64,000 bases of DNA from Pseudomonas sp. v388 (GTDB lineage: Bacteria; Pseudomonadota; Gammaproteobacteria; Pseudomonadales; Pseudomonadaceae). Shown here one piece after another: positions 1-9,394 of the stretch. The notes beneath the pieces are model-generated. The model did no database searches and had not been told where the DNA came from. It was given only the letters and a program-made list of their open reading frames with translations. Positions within the stretch are counted from its first letter, which is position 1. Each line of letters begins with the position of its first letter. The DNA is taken from NCBI RefSeq assembly GCF_003935425.1, contig NZ_RHQN01000001.1, positions 558,001 to 622,000 of the forward strand, in the 5' to 3' direction. Made by a program: the position numbers and the translations under genes.

Positions 1-39
1 AGCCGCGCCCTTAATACGGCAATACAGAGGTAGGTTCCG

Positions 40-732
40 ATGTTTGATACACGCAGGCTGAGCATAAGCTGTGAGGACTACGCAAGAAAAACCGTCTCGT
101 TCCTCAAGCACAGCACAGGCTCATCTGCAGTGGTGTTCACCTGGTGGGAAGACCATTCTGAATTTCCCCCGACCATTCAACTCGGTGGGGATAGCCGCAA
201 GATTCGAGAATACTATTGCGATTATCAGCGCAGTGACCCGATGCGCGCCGAGCGGTTGGCCGCCCTTGGCAAAACATTCGAAACACTCTCCGAGGCCTCG
301 GAACAACATGACGAGGAGCTGCTTGAGCAGTATCAGCCCCACCTACACAAATACGGTGTCATAGAGGAGATCGATTTCATTTTCTGGGCGGGAGGGAAAG
401 CCGTTGCCTCTGCTGCTCTTGTGCAGACTCAGGACACATCGACCTCCTTGGGTATCATTGCCCTCAAAGAAATGCAGGGTTACCTGCAGTATGGTTTTTC
501 GCTGCTGCCGGCGGTGAAAATGCGAGACCGAGAGCAACGCCTGAGAGACAGATACAAACTGACGCCCAAAGAGATCGCAGTGGCCGAATTGCTCGTTCTA
601 GGTGAGTCGAATAAGTCCATCGCATCATTGATGGACGTGGAGTTAGCGACCGTAAAAACCCACCTGATACACCTCTTTCAGAAACTCGAAGTGCAGAGCC
701 GCAGCAAAGCGGTATCGTTATTGAACGCATAG
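40..732 (+). CDS. LuxR-family transcriptional regulator
   Basis: A 230-residue regulator. The last 60 residues form a LuxR-type helix-turn-helix: LTPKEIAVAELL, then NKSIASLM and the recognition helix region ATVKTHLIHLFQKL. The first 150 residues are a ligand-sensing-like region I do not recognise as a classical acyl-homoserine-lactone domain. The ATG follows a purine-rich AGAGGTAGG at good spacing. It faces the convergent dehydrogenase operon ending at 860, so it may control that operon or a gene left of the window. HTH assignment is firm; signal and target are unknown. Confidence 0.85.
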   Translation: MFDTRRLSISCEDYARKTVSFLKHSTGSSAVVFTWWEDHSEFPPTIQLGGDSRKIREYYCDYQRSDPMRAERLAALGKTFETLSEASEQHDEELLEQYQPHLHKYGVIEEIDFIFWAGGKAVASAALVQTQDTSTSLGIIALKEMQGYLQYGFSLLPAVKMRDREQRLRDRYKLTPKEIAVAELLVLGESNKSIASLMDVELATVKTHLIHLFQKLEVQSRSKAVSLLNA

Positions 733-784
733 CAAGCCGCGCCTGGACAACCAGTCCGAACGGCCGGGATCACGAATCGAAAAA

Positions 785-800
785 GCCGCCCTAAGGCGGC
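785..800 (-). terminator. Rho-independent terminator of the GMC/cytochrome operon
   Basis: GCCGCC and GGCGGC arms flank a 4-base loop. Read on the minus strand the hairpin is followed by TTTTT, so it ends the minus-strand operon. It may also slow plus-strand transcripts from the LuxR gene, where the T-run is poor. Confidence 0.75.
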
Positions 801-859
801 TTATGATGCGTCAGTAGACGCCAGGCTCGGTTTATCACTGATGCATGGTATGTCTGTTT

Positions 860-2233
860 CTAGTGGGGTGCTTTCAACGGCCCCGCTGAAGTCCCGACGC
901 TCGTATGCGCATCCAGGCTCTGACGCACAGCTTCGACTTGCTGCTGAGAAACCTCGCTCGCCTGGTTAGACCAGGCTTTCCTGATGAATGTAGCAAGCTC
1001 GGCGGCTTCATGATCATTCAATCGCCATGCAAATCCAGGCATAGGCAGGACTGATGGAGCTCTTTCTGTGGAAGGCGTCTTGGTGCCTGCCAAGATGACT
1101 TGAATGAGCGCAGTCGGATTTTCTGCGTTGACCACAGAAGCACCGTCAAGCTTCGGGAACACCTTGGGCGCACCATTGCCCGCCACAAAGTGACACGCGC
1201 CACAGTTGTCCAGATAGAGTCGCTCTCCCAAATTCAAATCTTTGGCAGCGGTGAGCTTCTTGATAGTCGCGTCGGTGCGCTGTGCTAGGTACTGATAGGG
1301 TTGCGGGCTGCCAGCTAGAGACTTGAGGTATGCCGCAATGGCATTTAGGTCAGCGTCGGTCATGTGCGACGTACTGTTGGCCACGACATCCGTCATTTCT
1401 CCTGCAACGGAAGCCTGAGCGTTGCGACCCATTCCTAAGTAGTCGACCAGCTCTTCCTGTGTCCAGTGCTGCACGCCGCGCAATGCCGGTACCGCCCATC
1501 CATTGAGCTCTGACCCGGTCAGATAGGTCTTGGACGAAGCATCCAGACCTTTTTCCTGCATGGTTAGCGCCCTTGGTGTATGGCAGGAGCCACAATGTCC
1601 CAAGCCCTCTACCAGATAAGCGCCCCGAGCGATATCGCCAGCCCCGACAGCAGCCATTTTCAGCGAAGAGGCGGCTGCTTCAGGAGAGGGTGAAAAGAAC
1701 GTACGCCAATAAGCGAGCGGCCAGCGAAGCGACAGCGGCCAAGGTATGTCGTTAGTTTTGTTCGCCTGCTTGACGGGCGTTACACCGTTCATGAAATACG
1801 CGTAGAGCGCCTGTGTATCCTCGACGGTAGTACTTGCATACGATGGGAACGGCATAGCAGGATAGAGTGCACTTCCATCGTGACCGACACCACGGCGCAC
1901 CGCTCGCTCGAAAGCTCCGTACGTCCAGTTTCCGATCCCGGTTTCTTTGTCGGGAGTGATGTTGGTGGAGTAGATCGTACCAATTGGCGATTTGATGCCA
2001 AACCCACCAGCAAATGGCTTTCCTTCGTCGTGCGCCGTATGACACGCCACGCAGTCTCCCGCCTTGGCCAGATACTCACCTTTGGCGATGAGCGAGGGCG
2101 TAATCTCGACTGACAGTGGCTCCGCTGGATCTCCGGATCGGTTGAGCACTGACGCAAACAACCAGGCCGCGATTGCGGCGACGAAACCAAGTGCCACCAG
2201 TACAAGCAGCAAAGAGCGAGTATTCAATTTCAT
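860..2233 (-). CDS. Triheme cytochrome c subunit of a periplasmic dehydrogenase
   Basis: Three CxxCH heme-attachment motifs are visible (CVACH, CGSCH, CGACH), spread as in the cytochrome subunits of membrane alcohol, gluconate and sorbitol dehydrogenases. An N-terminal hydrophobic segment serves as signal or anchor. The expected role is passing electrons from the flavoprotein to ubiquinone. I chose the ATG at 2233, with GAGGAG seven bases upstream. A GTG at 2248 overlaps the upstream stop but lies inside that ribosome-binding region. It is the last gene of a three-gene minus-strand operon and ends before a good terminator. Confidence 0.88.
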   Translation of the reverse strand: MKLNTRSLLLVLVALGFVAAIAAWLFASVLNRSGDPAEPLSVEITPSLIAKGEYLAKAGDCVACHTAHDEGKPFAGGFGIKSPIGTIYSTNITPDKETGIGNWTYGAFERAVRRGVGHDGSALYPAMPFPSYASTTVEDTQALYAYFMNGVTPVKQANKTNDIPWPLSLRWPLAYWRTFFSPSPEAAASSLKMAAVGAGDIARGAYLVEGLGHCGSCHTPRALTMQEKGLDASSKTYLTGSELNGWAVPALRGVQHWTQEELVDYLGMGRNAQASVAGEMTDVVANSTSHMTDADLNAIAAYLKSLAGSPQPYQYLAQRTDATIKKLTAAKDLNLGERLYLDNCGACHFVAGNGAPKVFPKLDGASVVNAENPTALIQVILAGTKTPSTERAPSVLPMPGFAWRLNDHEAAELATFIRKAWSNQASEVSQQQVEAVRQSLDAHTSVGTSAGPLKAPH

Positions 2234-2244
2234 CGTCGCGCTCC

Positions 2245-4014
2245 TCACGCTTGCACCAGTGGGCCAGGGTTTTTCAGGTATTGATCCTTGATCGCTTGAG
2301 CCGAGAACAAGGTCAGCGCTCCGATCATCGATGTCGGATTGGCCTGGAAATTTTGCGGGAAAGCGTTACCGCCGGGCACGAATACGTTATGCACGTCCCA
2401 GCTCTGCAGATAACGGTTAAGAGCGCTGGTCTGGGGGGAATCCCCCATGATGGCTCCGCCGACGTTGTGGGTGGAGACGTACTTTGTGATATCCCAGTGC
2501 GAATCCATTCCCAGGAAGCTCTCAGAGAAGCTATCCGGCCCAAGCTCCCTGGTAATGTTCAAGACAATCTTGCGCAAGTGCTGCTGAAGCTTCAGCTCAT
2601 TCTGTTTCCAGTCAAAAGTGATCCGCAAAAGAGGCTGACCCCATGGATCCTTATAGGTCGGGTCGAGATCTACATAGTGATCGCGGTATGACATGCAGCC
2701 AGTAGAGATGCTGATCTTCATCGAGCGGCCATACCAGTCTGCAAGGCCTTCCTTCCACCCTGCTCCCCACTCAGGCGTGCCACTTGGCAACGAAGTCCCG
2801 ATAGGTGCACCAGTGGCCTGGGAGCTGTGAATCTTGGCGCCCCCGATAAATCCTAAGGATGGGCCATCGAAATTGCCTGGAGAAACGTCGTTGAACATCT
2901 GCCCGGTCGCACCGGCCGTGGCGAACGGGTTGAAGTGCTTGTCCTTGAAGAACAGTGTTGCGCCGCCATTGCTCAAAAATGCGTAGTTGCGCCCCACCGT
3001 ACCGGTACCGCTCACCGGGTCATATGGCTTGCCAATACCTGAAAGCAGCATCAAGCGCACGTTGACGAACTGAAAGCCTGCAAGCACGACGATCTTTGCG
3101 GGTTGGAACACTTCGTTGCCAGACGCGTCAGCGTAGGTCACGCCCTTCGCCGTCTTCCCATCTGCATGCAGATCAACCCGAAGGACGTTCGCCTGAGTAC
3201 GATATGAGAAGTTGTCCATGCGCTTGAGCGCATCCAGCACGCTTGTCTGAGGTGACGCTTTGGAGTAATTCAGGCACGGGTATTTGCTGCAGTAGCCGCA
3301 GTAGTTGCACGGGGCTAGCTGGTTCCCGTAAGGATTTGTCCAGGCCCGTGATACGTTGGCTGATGGGTTGGGGAACGGGTGATACCCGAGCTTGCGCGCT
3401 GCATCTGAGAACATGGAGTTGTTCAGAGTGTCCTCGAGCGCGGGGAGCGGGTACGGATTTGATCGAGGGCCCTCGAAGGGGTCGCCTCCTACAAGAATCT
3501 GTCCGTTCAGGTTGCCAGTGTTGCCCGAAAGACCGCAGATTTTGTCGAACTTGTCCAGGTAAGGTTCGATTTCTTCCCAGGTGAACGGAAAGTCCTGGAT
3601 CTGCATACCCTCGCCGAGAATGCCGGGCGCGTACGCCTGGTCAGCGTATGTCTTGAGTTTGATATCTGTCGGCGTCGGACGGATCAACACACCTGTCCAG
3701 TGCAGACCCGATCCGCCTACCCCAGTGCCAGGCACAAATGCGCCCCATTTTCGGGTAGGCAGGGCCGTGCTTTTCAGATCGTGACGTACAGTCAATGCAC
3801 CGGCTTTGGGAGTAACCATGATTTTGTTGCGCACGCCATAGGCGTATTGATCAGCAGGCTTCGGATAGGCGAAGTCAGCGTTGACACGATCCTCCCCTCG
3901 CTCCAGTGCTCGCACTTTCAGACCGGCTTTAGCCAGTTCAATGCTCATCAGGGAGCCGGCCCAACCCAGGCCGACGACTACAACGTCAACTTCGTCATTG
4001 GTAATAGTTGGCAT
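2245..4014 (-). CDS. GMC-family FAD dehydrogenase, large subunit
   Basis: The N-terminus carries the Rossmann motif VVVVGLGWAGSLMSIELA. The C-terminus has GMC hallmarks: an HNVGG segment and FPQN followed by NPT. This subunit oxidises a polyol, sugar acid or alcohol in the periplasm; the substrate cannot be read from sequence. A cysteine cluster (CNYCGYC then C five residues on, near residues 236-247) suggests an Fe-S cluster like the one in FAD-dependent glucose dehydrogenase alpha subunits. It lacks its own signal peptide and is probably exported with the Tat-tagged small subunit. Start taken as the ATG at 4014, preceded by AAGG; an ATG at 4032 is also possible. Confidence 0.87.
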   Translation of the reverse strand: MPTITNDEVDVVVVGLGWAGSLMSIELAKAGLKVRALERGEDRVNADFAYPKPADQYAYGVRNKIMVTPKAGALTVRHDLKSTALPTRKWGAFVPGTGVGGSGLHWTGVLIRPTPTDIKLKTYADQAYAPGILGEGMQIQDFPFTWEEIEPYLDKFDKICGLSGNTGNLNGQILVGGDPFEGPRSNPYPLPALEDTLNNSMFSDAARKLGYHPFPNPSANVSRAWTNPYGNQLAPCNYCGYCSKYPCLNYSKASPQTSVLDALKRMDNFSYRTQANVLRVDLHADGKTAKGVTYADASGNEVFQPAKIVVLAGFQFVNVRLMLLSGIGKPYDPVSGTGTVGRNYAFLSNGGATLFFKDKHFNPFATAGATGQMFNDVSPGNFDGPSLGFIGGAKIHSSQATGAPIGTSLPSGTPEWGAGWKEGLADWYGRSMKISISTGCMSYRDHYVDLDPTYKDPWGQPLLRITFDWKQNELKLQQHLRKIVLNITRELGPDSFSESFLGMDSHWDITKYVSTHNVGGAIMGDSPQTSALNRYLQSWDVHNVFVPGGNAFPQNFQANPTSMIGALTLFSAQAIKDQYLKNPGPLVQA

Positions 4015-4048
4015 ACAAAACCTTGAATTCATCAGGACAAAATTAGGG

Positions 4049-4768
4049 TTAGCCGCGGTCGCCGTTAAGACTTACAGGCCCAAGGGGGTATGGCACGTTG
4101 TGCTGCGCAACCCATTCCAGATAGCTGGCGCGAGCACCTGGGAACCCGATAGCGATCCACGCCTTCATGCCCTTGTTGCCGCCGTAAATCGGGTCGGACA
4201 GATAGCCCTGCTGGGTAAGGGTGAGCATTTCTGAAAAGAACAATTTGGATGGGAGGATGTCTTCGCCAAAATCTTTGAAGTTCACCTCGCCTGCCTGGAT
4301 TTTCTTGAGGACATGGACACGCTCCTCAACGCTCAGAGCAGCGAAATTCGCTTTGTGATTTTGTTGGCACCATGCATCAACCGCGCCGATCCCTTTGCGA
4401 TAGATCTGCTGAGGTATGTAGGGGATCTGATACCCAAGCGTCTTGGGAGCGTTGAGATCGAATGGGCCGTCGAGATAGATCTCGCTACCCAGATCGCCTG
4501 CCAATTGCTGATCCATAAAAATGGGTACATTGGTTTCCAGCGCTCCCGGCGTTTTGCCGCCAACGGGGATCAACTGATCACACGCGGCCATGATGAATGC
4601 CCACTCGCCCGGAGAGAAAAATGCCGGCTTATAGGTTTCGATGCTTGGGGCGGCCATCTCGGCTGCGGCAGCAGCCGTGAGCCCTTTAACCGTCACGCCC
4701 ATCGCAGGTAGTGCAATCAGTGACGACAGTAGAAATTTTCGACGAGATGTAGGTCTGGTTAGAAGCAT
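4049..4768 (-). CDS. Gluconate 2-dehydrogenase subunit 3-like protein (Tat substrate)
   Basis: A 239-residue protein starting with a twin-arginine signal (SRRKFLLSS followed by a hydrophobic stretch and an Ala-rich cleavage region). Its length and WAFIMAACDQLIP-type segment match the small gamma subunit of FAD-dependent gluconate, sorbitol and glucose dehydrogenases. Subunits of this family escort the flavoprotein through the Tat pathway and stabilise it. It is first in the operon, 34 bases before the flavoprotein, so the promoter should lie upstream of 4768. Confidence 0.85.
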   Translation of the reverse strand: MLLTRPTSRRKFLLSSLIALPAMGVTVKGLTAAAAAEMAAPSIETYKPAFFSPGEWAFIMAACDQLIPVGGKTPGALETNVPIFMDQQLAGDLGSEIYLDGPFDLNAPKTLGYQIPYIPQQIYRKGIGAVDAWCQQNHKANFAALSVEERVHVLKKIQAGEVNFKDFGEDILPSKLFFSEMLTLTQQGYLSDPIYGGNKGMKAWIAIGFPGARASYLEWVAQHNVPYPLGPVSLNGDRG

Positions 4769-5423
4769 GTACGGGCTACCTATGGATGCTCAGAAGAACG
4801 TCCCGCCCAAGAGCAAGTCTCCACGTCTGATGCTGTGCAAACCGAAACTCCCTACACCAGGCTGTAGATTGCGCATCCCAAATCAGGATCAGGCTACAAA
4901 CCGAGAGGCATGGCTTCGCCACTGCGAAATTGCTCGCGCTGAGTACGCCAAGCGAACTGATTTCGACACCGGTAAAGAGATGGGAGGCGGCAGATATTCG
5001 TCTGCTCTGATTGTGGTGTGTGCGAGCTAGGCCCCGGACTGTGACCGGGCCGGCATCAAGTGGTAGGACTGAATCACTTGGTCATCACGGGTTGTAGGAC
5101 ATGTTACCAGATGCAACAGAGAATGTAACCGCGAGTACAGATTTGCAGTTATCATCCTCACATGCAGGCATCTCCTGGCTTCGACCACAATTCGCCGCCC
5201 GTTCAAGGCAATGAGGGACGTACGAGTCACTATTACATCGCGTTCCGCGTGGCCATTGACTGGACGCTTGTTATACGAGTGACCCTGGCGGTGTACTCCG
5301 GCCGGTGGAAGCGGATGGAAGTACATGAGGAGAACTGGGGTAGGTTGCTTCTAAACGCAGATAGTTGAAAGCCGTGAATTGGCACGGCCGATTCACCCGT
5401 GTGATTGATGAGAACTAGAAGAA
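4769..5423. other. Gene-free spacer upstream of the GMC operon
   Basis: No convincing coding region. Short frames on both strands lack ribosome-binding sites and family signatures. It should hold the promoter of the minus-strand dehydrogenase operon. I could not place -35/-10 boxes with confidence. Confidence 0.5.
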
Positions 5424-5528
5424 ATGAAGAACAGCAAAATGCGTCTGAGAAACTGGCTTGGTTTTGCGATTTTCTTTGCTGGAGTGACGCTAATGATGGC
5501 CGAGGCTCTGAAGCCTCTTCTGAAATGA
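5424..5528 (+). CDS. Small single-pass membrane protein (34 aa)
   Basis: A 34-codon frame reads MKNSKMRLRNWLGFAIFFAG and continues VTLMMAEALKPLLK. It has a basic N-terminus, one hydrophobic helix and a short tail. It resembles the 46-aa protein encoded at 62578: both share W-G-x-x-I-F-x-A-G-V-T-L and a following E-A. Recurrence of the same pattern 57 kb away is the main support. The upstream AGAAG is a weak, close ribosome-binding site, and an internal ATG at 5439 is a possible alternative start. Function unknown. Confidence 0.6.
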   Translation: MKNSKMRLRNWLGFAIFFAGVTLMMAEALKPLLK

Positions 5529-5954
5529 GTTCTCCCTTGCCACCTCACTTCGCAGCACCGAGGCGGCACGCAGGACGCCGCTCTGAAAAAAACTGAGAGG
5601 GATTAACCTTCGAACGCGAAAATCGGTCGTTCCGGTGATCCCTCGCTCATTCCATAACCTGGCCTAATAGTTTGAGCGATCTAGGAATGAGCGCGGCCGG
5701 CAGCATCGTCGTAATCTACGGGGGACAGCCTCCAGTGAGGAACGATTCGAAAACCTGAGTCATGTTTCCAACGGCTAGAGTAGTGGCATGGTTTAGCAAA
5801 CGCTTAATGAGTTTTGCGAAGCTAGCCGCGTGAAGCTGTCCCTAAAATGTAGCGCTTAAATCAACCATGGATTTCGGGCCGCTTGGCCTGAGGCTTTAGT
5901 GATTTCGCACGCGAACCCGTTTGATCTCCAGACTGTGGCACACTAGCCGCCGTC
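5529..5954. other. Spacer upstream of the TetR gene
   Basis: No gene recognised. It holds a 10-bp inverted repeat (see 5644-5693) and presumably the promoter for the TetR gene. Confidence 0.5.
5644..5693. repeat. 10-bp inverted repeat, CGCTCATTCC / GGAATGAGCG
   Basis: Perfect 10-bp arms at 5644-5653 and 5684-5693 are separated by 30 bases, and similarity continues a few bases outward. No T-run follows, so it does not look like a terminator. A widely spaced operator or RNA hairpin is possible. Confidence 0.45.
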
Positions 5955-6608
5955 TTGAGGCCTAGCGAGCTATTGTCTGTGAAAACCGAGTTTGTCCCAC
6001 CGACCCCAAAAGGCCGTGAGCGAGTGGAGAATTTGCTGAGCGTTGCCACTGAAGTATTTCTGGCACAGGGCTATGACGGTGCAAGCCTGGAAGACATTAT
6101 TTCAAAGTCGGGCGGCTCGCGCGCCACGGTATATAGAGCTTTTGGTGGCAAGCAGCAACTGTTTGAAGCTGTGATCGAGTCAATCTGTAATGGGTATAAC
6201 CGACAGCTAAGCTCTATTGATTACGCGGCCGACTCTTTCGAGGCGGGTTTCCGCAGACTGGCCGTCTCGCTGGTTGACATCGCTGTCGACGAACGTCAAG
6301 TAGCATTTTATCGGTTGGTACTAGGCAACACCGCGAGGTTTCCTGTGGTGGGCACCACTTGGTACTCCAAGGGGGTGGGTGCTGTATCCGCTGTCTTCCA
6401 AAATTTTCTACGCAGCCATATTACTGCTGACCAGCGCGATGATGAGTGGATTCGAAGCTTGGCGGACGCATTACAGGGGACTTTGGTGTTCTGCCTGCTG
6501 AGCAATGCGGCCACGTCGTTGGTCACCCCGCCCGCAGGTGAAAGGTCTGCTGCAATCGAGACAGCCACCCGGCTGGCAACAATGGCTTATGAAGCCAGTG
6601 CTAAGTAA
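5955..6608 (+). CDS. TetR/AcrR-family regulator
   Basis: The N-terminal helix-turn-helix is clear (ASLEDIISKSGGSRATVYRAFGGK style), followed by a TetR-type ligand domain of about 150 residues. The frame opens with TTG at 5955. TTG at 5973 and GTG at 5979 are in-frame alternatives, and the GAGG at 5957-5960 is a little far from either, so the start is uncertain. It lies upstream of and codirectional with the first PQQ dehydrogenase, which makes that gene and its neighbours plausible targets. Effector unknown. Confidence 0.8.
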   Translation: MRPSELLSVKTEFVPPTPKGRERVENLLSVATEVFLAQGYDGASLEDIISKSGGSRATVYRAFGGKQQLFEAVIESICNGYNRQLSSIDYAADSFEAGFRRLAVSLVDIAVDERQVAFYRLVLGNTARFPVVGTTWYSKGVGAVSAVFQNFLRSHITADQRDDEWIRSLADALQGTLVFCLLSNAATSLVTPPAGERSAAIETATRLATMAYEASAK

Positions 6609-6912
6609 TTCGCTTGCAGCGGGTAATGGGTTATACAAAAGCCGGGAACTCATGCCTGCCCTTCCTTCCTGACGCTTGCCGTCGAGACTTGCCAGTTCAA
6701 CGATTCTTATTCGGATCCTAACCACCATCGCAGCCAATCTGGCTATGACCAGAGGAGCTATTCATCTCTGATTGTTGAACCTGCGCGAAACCATCGCAGG
6801 TAAAACAAACTCGCCTTAATTTGGTACTGATTAGTACACCAAGCAGCACATTCCCGGCTACAACCCGGAGCGATGTGCTTACCGCTATCTTCACTCGTAG
6901 GATCTACGCAAC
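6609..6912. other. Spacer before the first PQQ dehydrogenase
   Basis: A 304-base stretch with no gene that I can support. It should contain the promoter of the quinoprotein gene. Confidence 0.45.
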
Positions 6913-9327
6913 ATGACTACCCCAAGATCAACAGCGATTCACAATCGCTGGCTTATCTGGCTCGCTGTCTTCGGAATGCTGGTGTTTGGCCTCCCCTACA
7001 CCGCACTCGGTGCCTATCTCGCATCACTGGGAGGCAGTTGGTACTTTCTATTGGCGGGACTCGGATTCATTGTCAGTGCGGTCTTGACTGCGCGTCGCCA
7101 ACTTGCTGGTTTCTGGCTGTTTACAGCCATCATCGTTGCGTCCGTGGCGTGGTCGCTTATTGACGTAGGGTTGCAATTCTGGCCATTAATCTCGCGCCTT
7201 TTCGCCCTCGGGGTGCTCAGCTTTGTTGTATCGCTGACCTATCCGACTGCGCGCAAGTCGGTCGGTCTAAACGCTGGCGCCGCCGGATACTCGACGGCGG
7301 GAATCCTCGCATTGGCCTTGGTCGCCGGTTTCTGGGGTATGTTTCAACCTCACAATCCAATCAACGGGCAGGGCCCAGGCTTAACCAAGGTCGATCCTGC
7401 TCATGCGCAGAAGAATTGGGAGTTCTACGGTAACGACGTCGGCGGAAGTCGCTTTGCTGCACTAGATCAAATCAATCGGGACAACGTCTCGAAATTGGTA
7501 CCTGCCTGGACTTTCCACACAGGTGACGTCGCCCTCAGCGATGGCAATGGAGCAGAAGACCAACTGACCCCGATGCAGATTGGCAACAAGGTTTTCATCT
7601 GCACCCCTCACAACAACATCATCGCCCTTGATGCCGATACGGGTGAGCAGCTCTGGAAGCACGAAACCAATGCTCAAACCAAGCTCTGGCAACGCTGCCG
7701 TGGCATGGCGTACTTCGATGCCACTGCGTCCATCGTGCAGCCTTCTGACGGCAGCACTCCAGTGCCCCCTGTTGCAGTGCCAGCCGGGGCCAACTGCCAA
7801 CGTCGTATCCTCACGAACACCATCGATTCGCGCTTGATCGCTGTAGACGCTGACACCGGTGAACTTTGCCAGGGCTTCGGAAACAACGGCGAGGTCAATC
7901 TCAAAGCTGGCATGGGCGATATGCCTGACTCTTACTACTCACTTTCCTCCCCACCTCAGATGGCAGGTACCACAGTAGTAGTCGGCGGCCGTATTGCCGA
8001 CAACGTTCAGACCGATATGCCAGGCGGCGTTATCCGCGGCTTTGATGTCATCACTGGGGCTATGCGCTGGGCCTTTGACCCGGGCAATCCAGACGATAGA
8101 CAAGCTCCTGTTGACGGCAAGACGTACGTTCGAAGCACGCCGAATAACTGGGCTCCGATGACCTATGAGCCAGCGTCGAACACGATCTATCTGCCAATGG
8201 GTAGCTCTTCGACCGATATCTATGGTGTTGAGCGAACCGAGCTGAATCATAAATATGGCGCCTCTGTTCTTGCCCTGAACGCCACTACAGGTGAGGAGAA
8301 ATGGGTCTATCAAACCGTTCACAATGATCTGTGGGATTTTGATTTGCCGATGCAGCCAAGTCTCGTAGACTTCCCCGTCGACGGCAAACCGGTGCCCGCC
8401 ATCGTGATCGGCACAAAAGCCGGTCAGCTTTTTGTTCTTGATCGCAAAACCGGAAAGCCGCTGACTGAGGTTAAGGAAGTACCCGTCAAGGCAGCCAACA
8501 TCCCTGGCGAGCAGTACTCACTGACTCAGCCAAAATCGCTTGGTATGCCTCAGATCGGGGCTCCTACCTTGACGGAATCGGACATGTGGGGTGCCACACC
8601 GTTCGATCAGATGCTTTGCAGGATCGCTTTCAAGAAGATGCGGTATGAAGGATTGTTCACCGCGCCTGGTACCGATCTGTCGTTGAGCTTCCCAGGATCG
8701 CTTGGCGGCATGAACTGGGGCGGTCTGTCCTTCGACCCAGTCCACGGCTACATCTTTGCGAACGATATGCGGCTTGGCCTCTGGGTCACGATGACGCCTC
8801 AGAAGCAAGGTGAGAAAACCGCCTCCGGCGGTGAAGCCCTCAACACAGGCATGGGAGCGGTGCCGCTGAAAGGTACGCCGTACTCCGTGAATAAAAACCG
8901 GTTCCTGTCAGTCGCAGGGATTCCTTGTCAGGCGCCTCCGTTTGGTACCTTGACCGCGATCGATATGAAAACGCGAAGCATCGCCTGGCAGGTTCCAGTC
9001 GGCACTGTGCAGGACACTGGCCCACTTGGCATCAAGATGCATCTGCCGTTGCCAATCGGGATGCCAACACTTGGCGGCACCCTCTCGACTCAGGGCGGCC
9101 TCCTGTTCATTGCGGGCACCCAGGATTACTTCTTGCGTGCCTATAACACAGCGAATGGAGCGGAGATCTGGAAAGCCCGTCTGCCAGTGGGTAGCCAAGG
9201 TGGCCCGATGACCTATGTATCGCCTAAAACGGGCAAGCAATACGTCGTCATTACCGCTGGCGGCGCACGCCAGTCGCCTGATCGCGGCGACTATGTCATT
9301 GCCTACGCATTGCCTGGCGAAAAATAG
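6913..9327 (+). CDS. Membrane-bound PQQ-dependent dehydrogenase, glucose/quinate/shikimate family (copy 1)
   Basis: An 804-residue quinoprotein. Residues about 15-155 form five hydrophobic helices, as in membrane glucose dehydrogenase. The rest is a PQQ beta-propeller facing the periplasm. Family landmarks include WEFYGNDVGGSRFAALDQI, WQRCRGMAYFD, the HNDLWDFDLPMQP active-site segment (glucose dehydrogenases usually have HHDLWD; the Asp is kept) and GTKAGQLFVLDRKTG with the PQQ-contacting Lys. It should oxidise a sugar or cyclic polyol and reduce ubiquinone directly. The substrate cannot be assigned; the family also includes quinate/shikimate dehydrogenases. It is a paralog of the gene at 10734. 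Confidence 0.9.
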   Translation: MTTPRSTAIHNRWLIWLAVFGMLVFGLPYTALGAYLASLGGSWYFLLAGLGFIVSAVLTARRQLAGFWLFTAIIVASVAWSLIDVGLQFWPLISRLFALGVLSFVVSLTYPTARKSVGLNAGAAGYSTAGILALALVAGFWGMFQPHNPINGQGPGLTKVDPAHAQKNWEFYGNDVGGSRFAALDQINRDNVSKLVPAWTFHTGDVALSDGNGAEDQLTPMQIGNKVFICTPHNNIIALDADTGEQLWKHETNAQTKLWQRCRGMAYFDATASIVQPSDGSTPVPPVAVPAGANCQRRILTNTIDSRLIAVDADTGELCQGFGNNGEVNLKAGMGDMPDSYYSLSSPPQMAGTTVVVGGRIADNVQTDMPGGVIRGFDVITGAMRWAFDPGNPDDRQAPVDGKTYVRSTPNNWAPMTYEPASNTIYLPMGSSSTDIYGVERTELNHKYGASVLALNATTGEEKWVYQTVHNDLWDFDLPMQPSLVDFPVDGKPVPAIVIGTKAGQLFVLDRKTGKPLTEVKEVPVKAANIPGEQYSLTQPKSLGMPQIGAPTLTESDMWGATPFDQMLCRIAFKKMRYEGLFTAPGTDLSLSFPGSLGGMNWGGLSFDPVHGYIFANDMRLGLWVTMTPQKQGEKTASGGEALNTGMGAVPLKGTPYSVNKNRFLSVAGIPCQAPPFGTLTAIDMKTRSIAWQVPVGTVQDTGPLGIKMHLPLPIGMPTLGGTLSTQGGLLFIAGTQDYFLRAYNTANGAEIWKARLPVGSQGGPMTYVSPKTGKQYVVITAGGARQSPDRGDYVIAYALPGEK

Positions 9328-9370
9328 AAACTGAGCCAAGCATCAACGCAAGTACGCTTTTACAGCTAGG

Positions 9371-9394
9371 AAGTGCGCACGCCCGTGCGCACTT
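9371..9394. terminator. Bidirectional terminator between convergent genes
   Basis: Perfect 10-bp arms AAGTGCGCAC and GTGCGCACTT enclose loop GCCC. It lies between the end of the PQQ dehydrogenase and the stop of the convergent EthD gene, so it can serve both. T-runs are short. Confidence 0.65.

Noticed and set aside
5560-5590. GCGGC / GCCGC hairpin followed by an A-run
   Set aside because: Arms are imperfect, the plus strand has A rather than T after the stem, and on the minus strand the T-run precedes the stem, so it is not a terminator.
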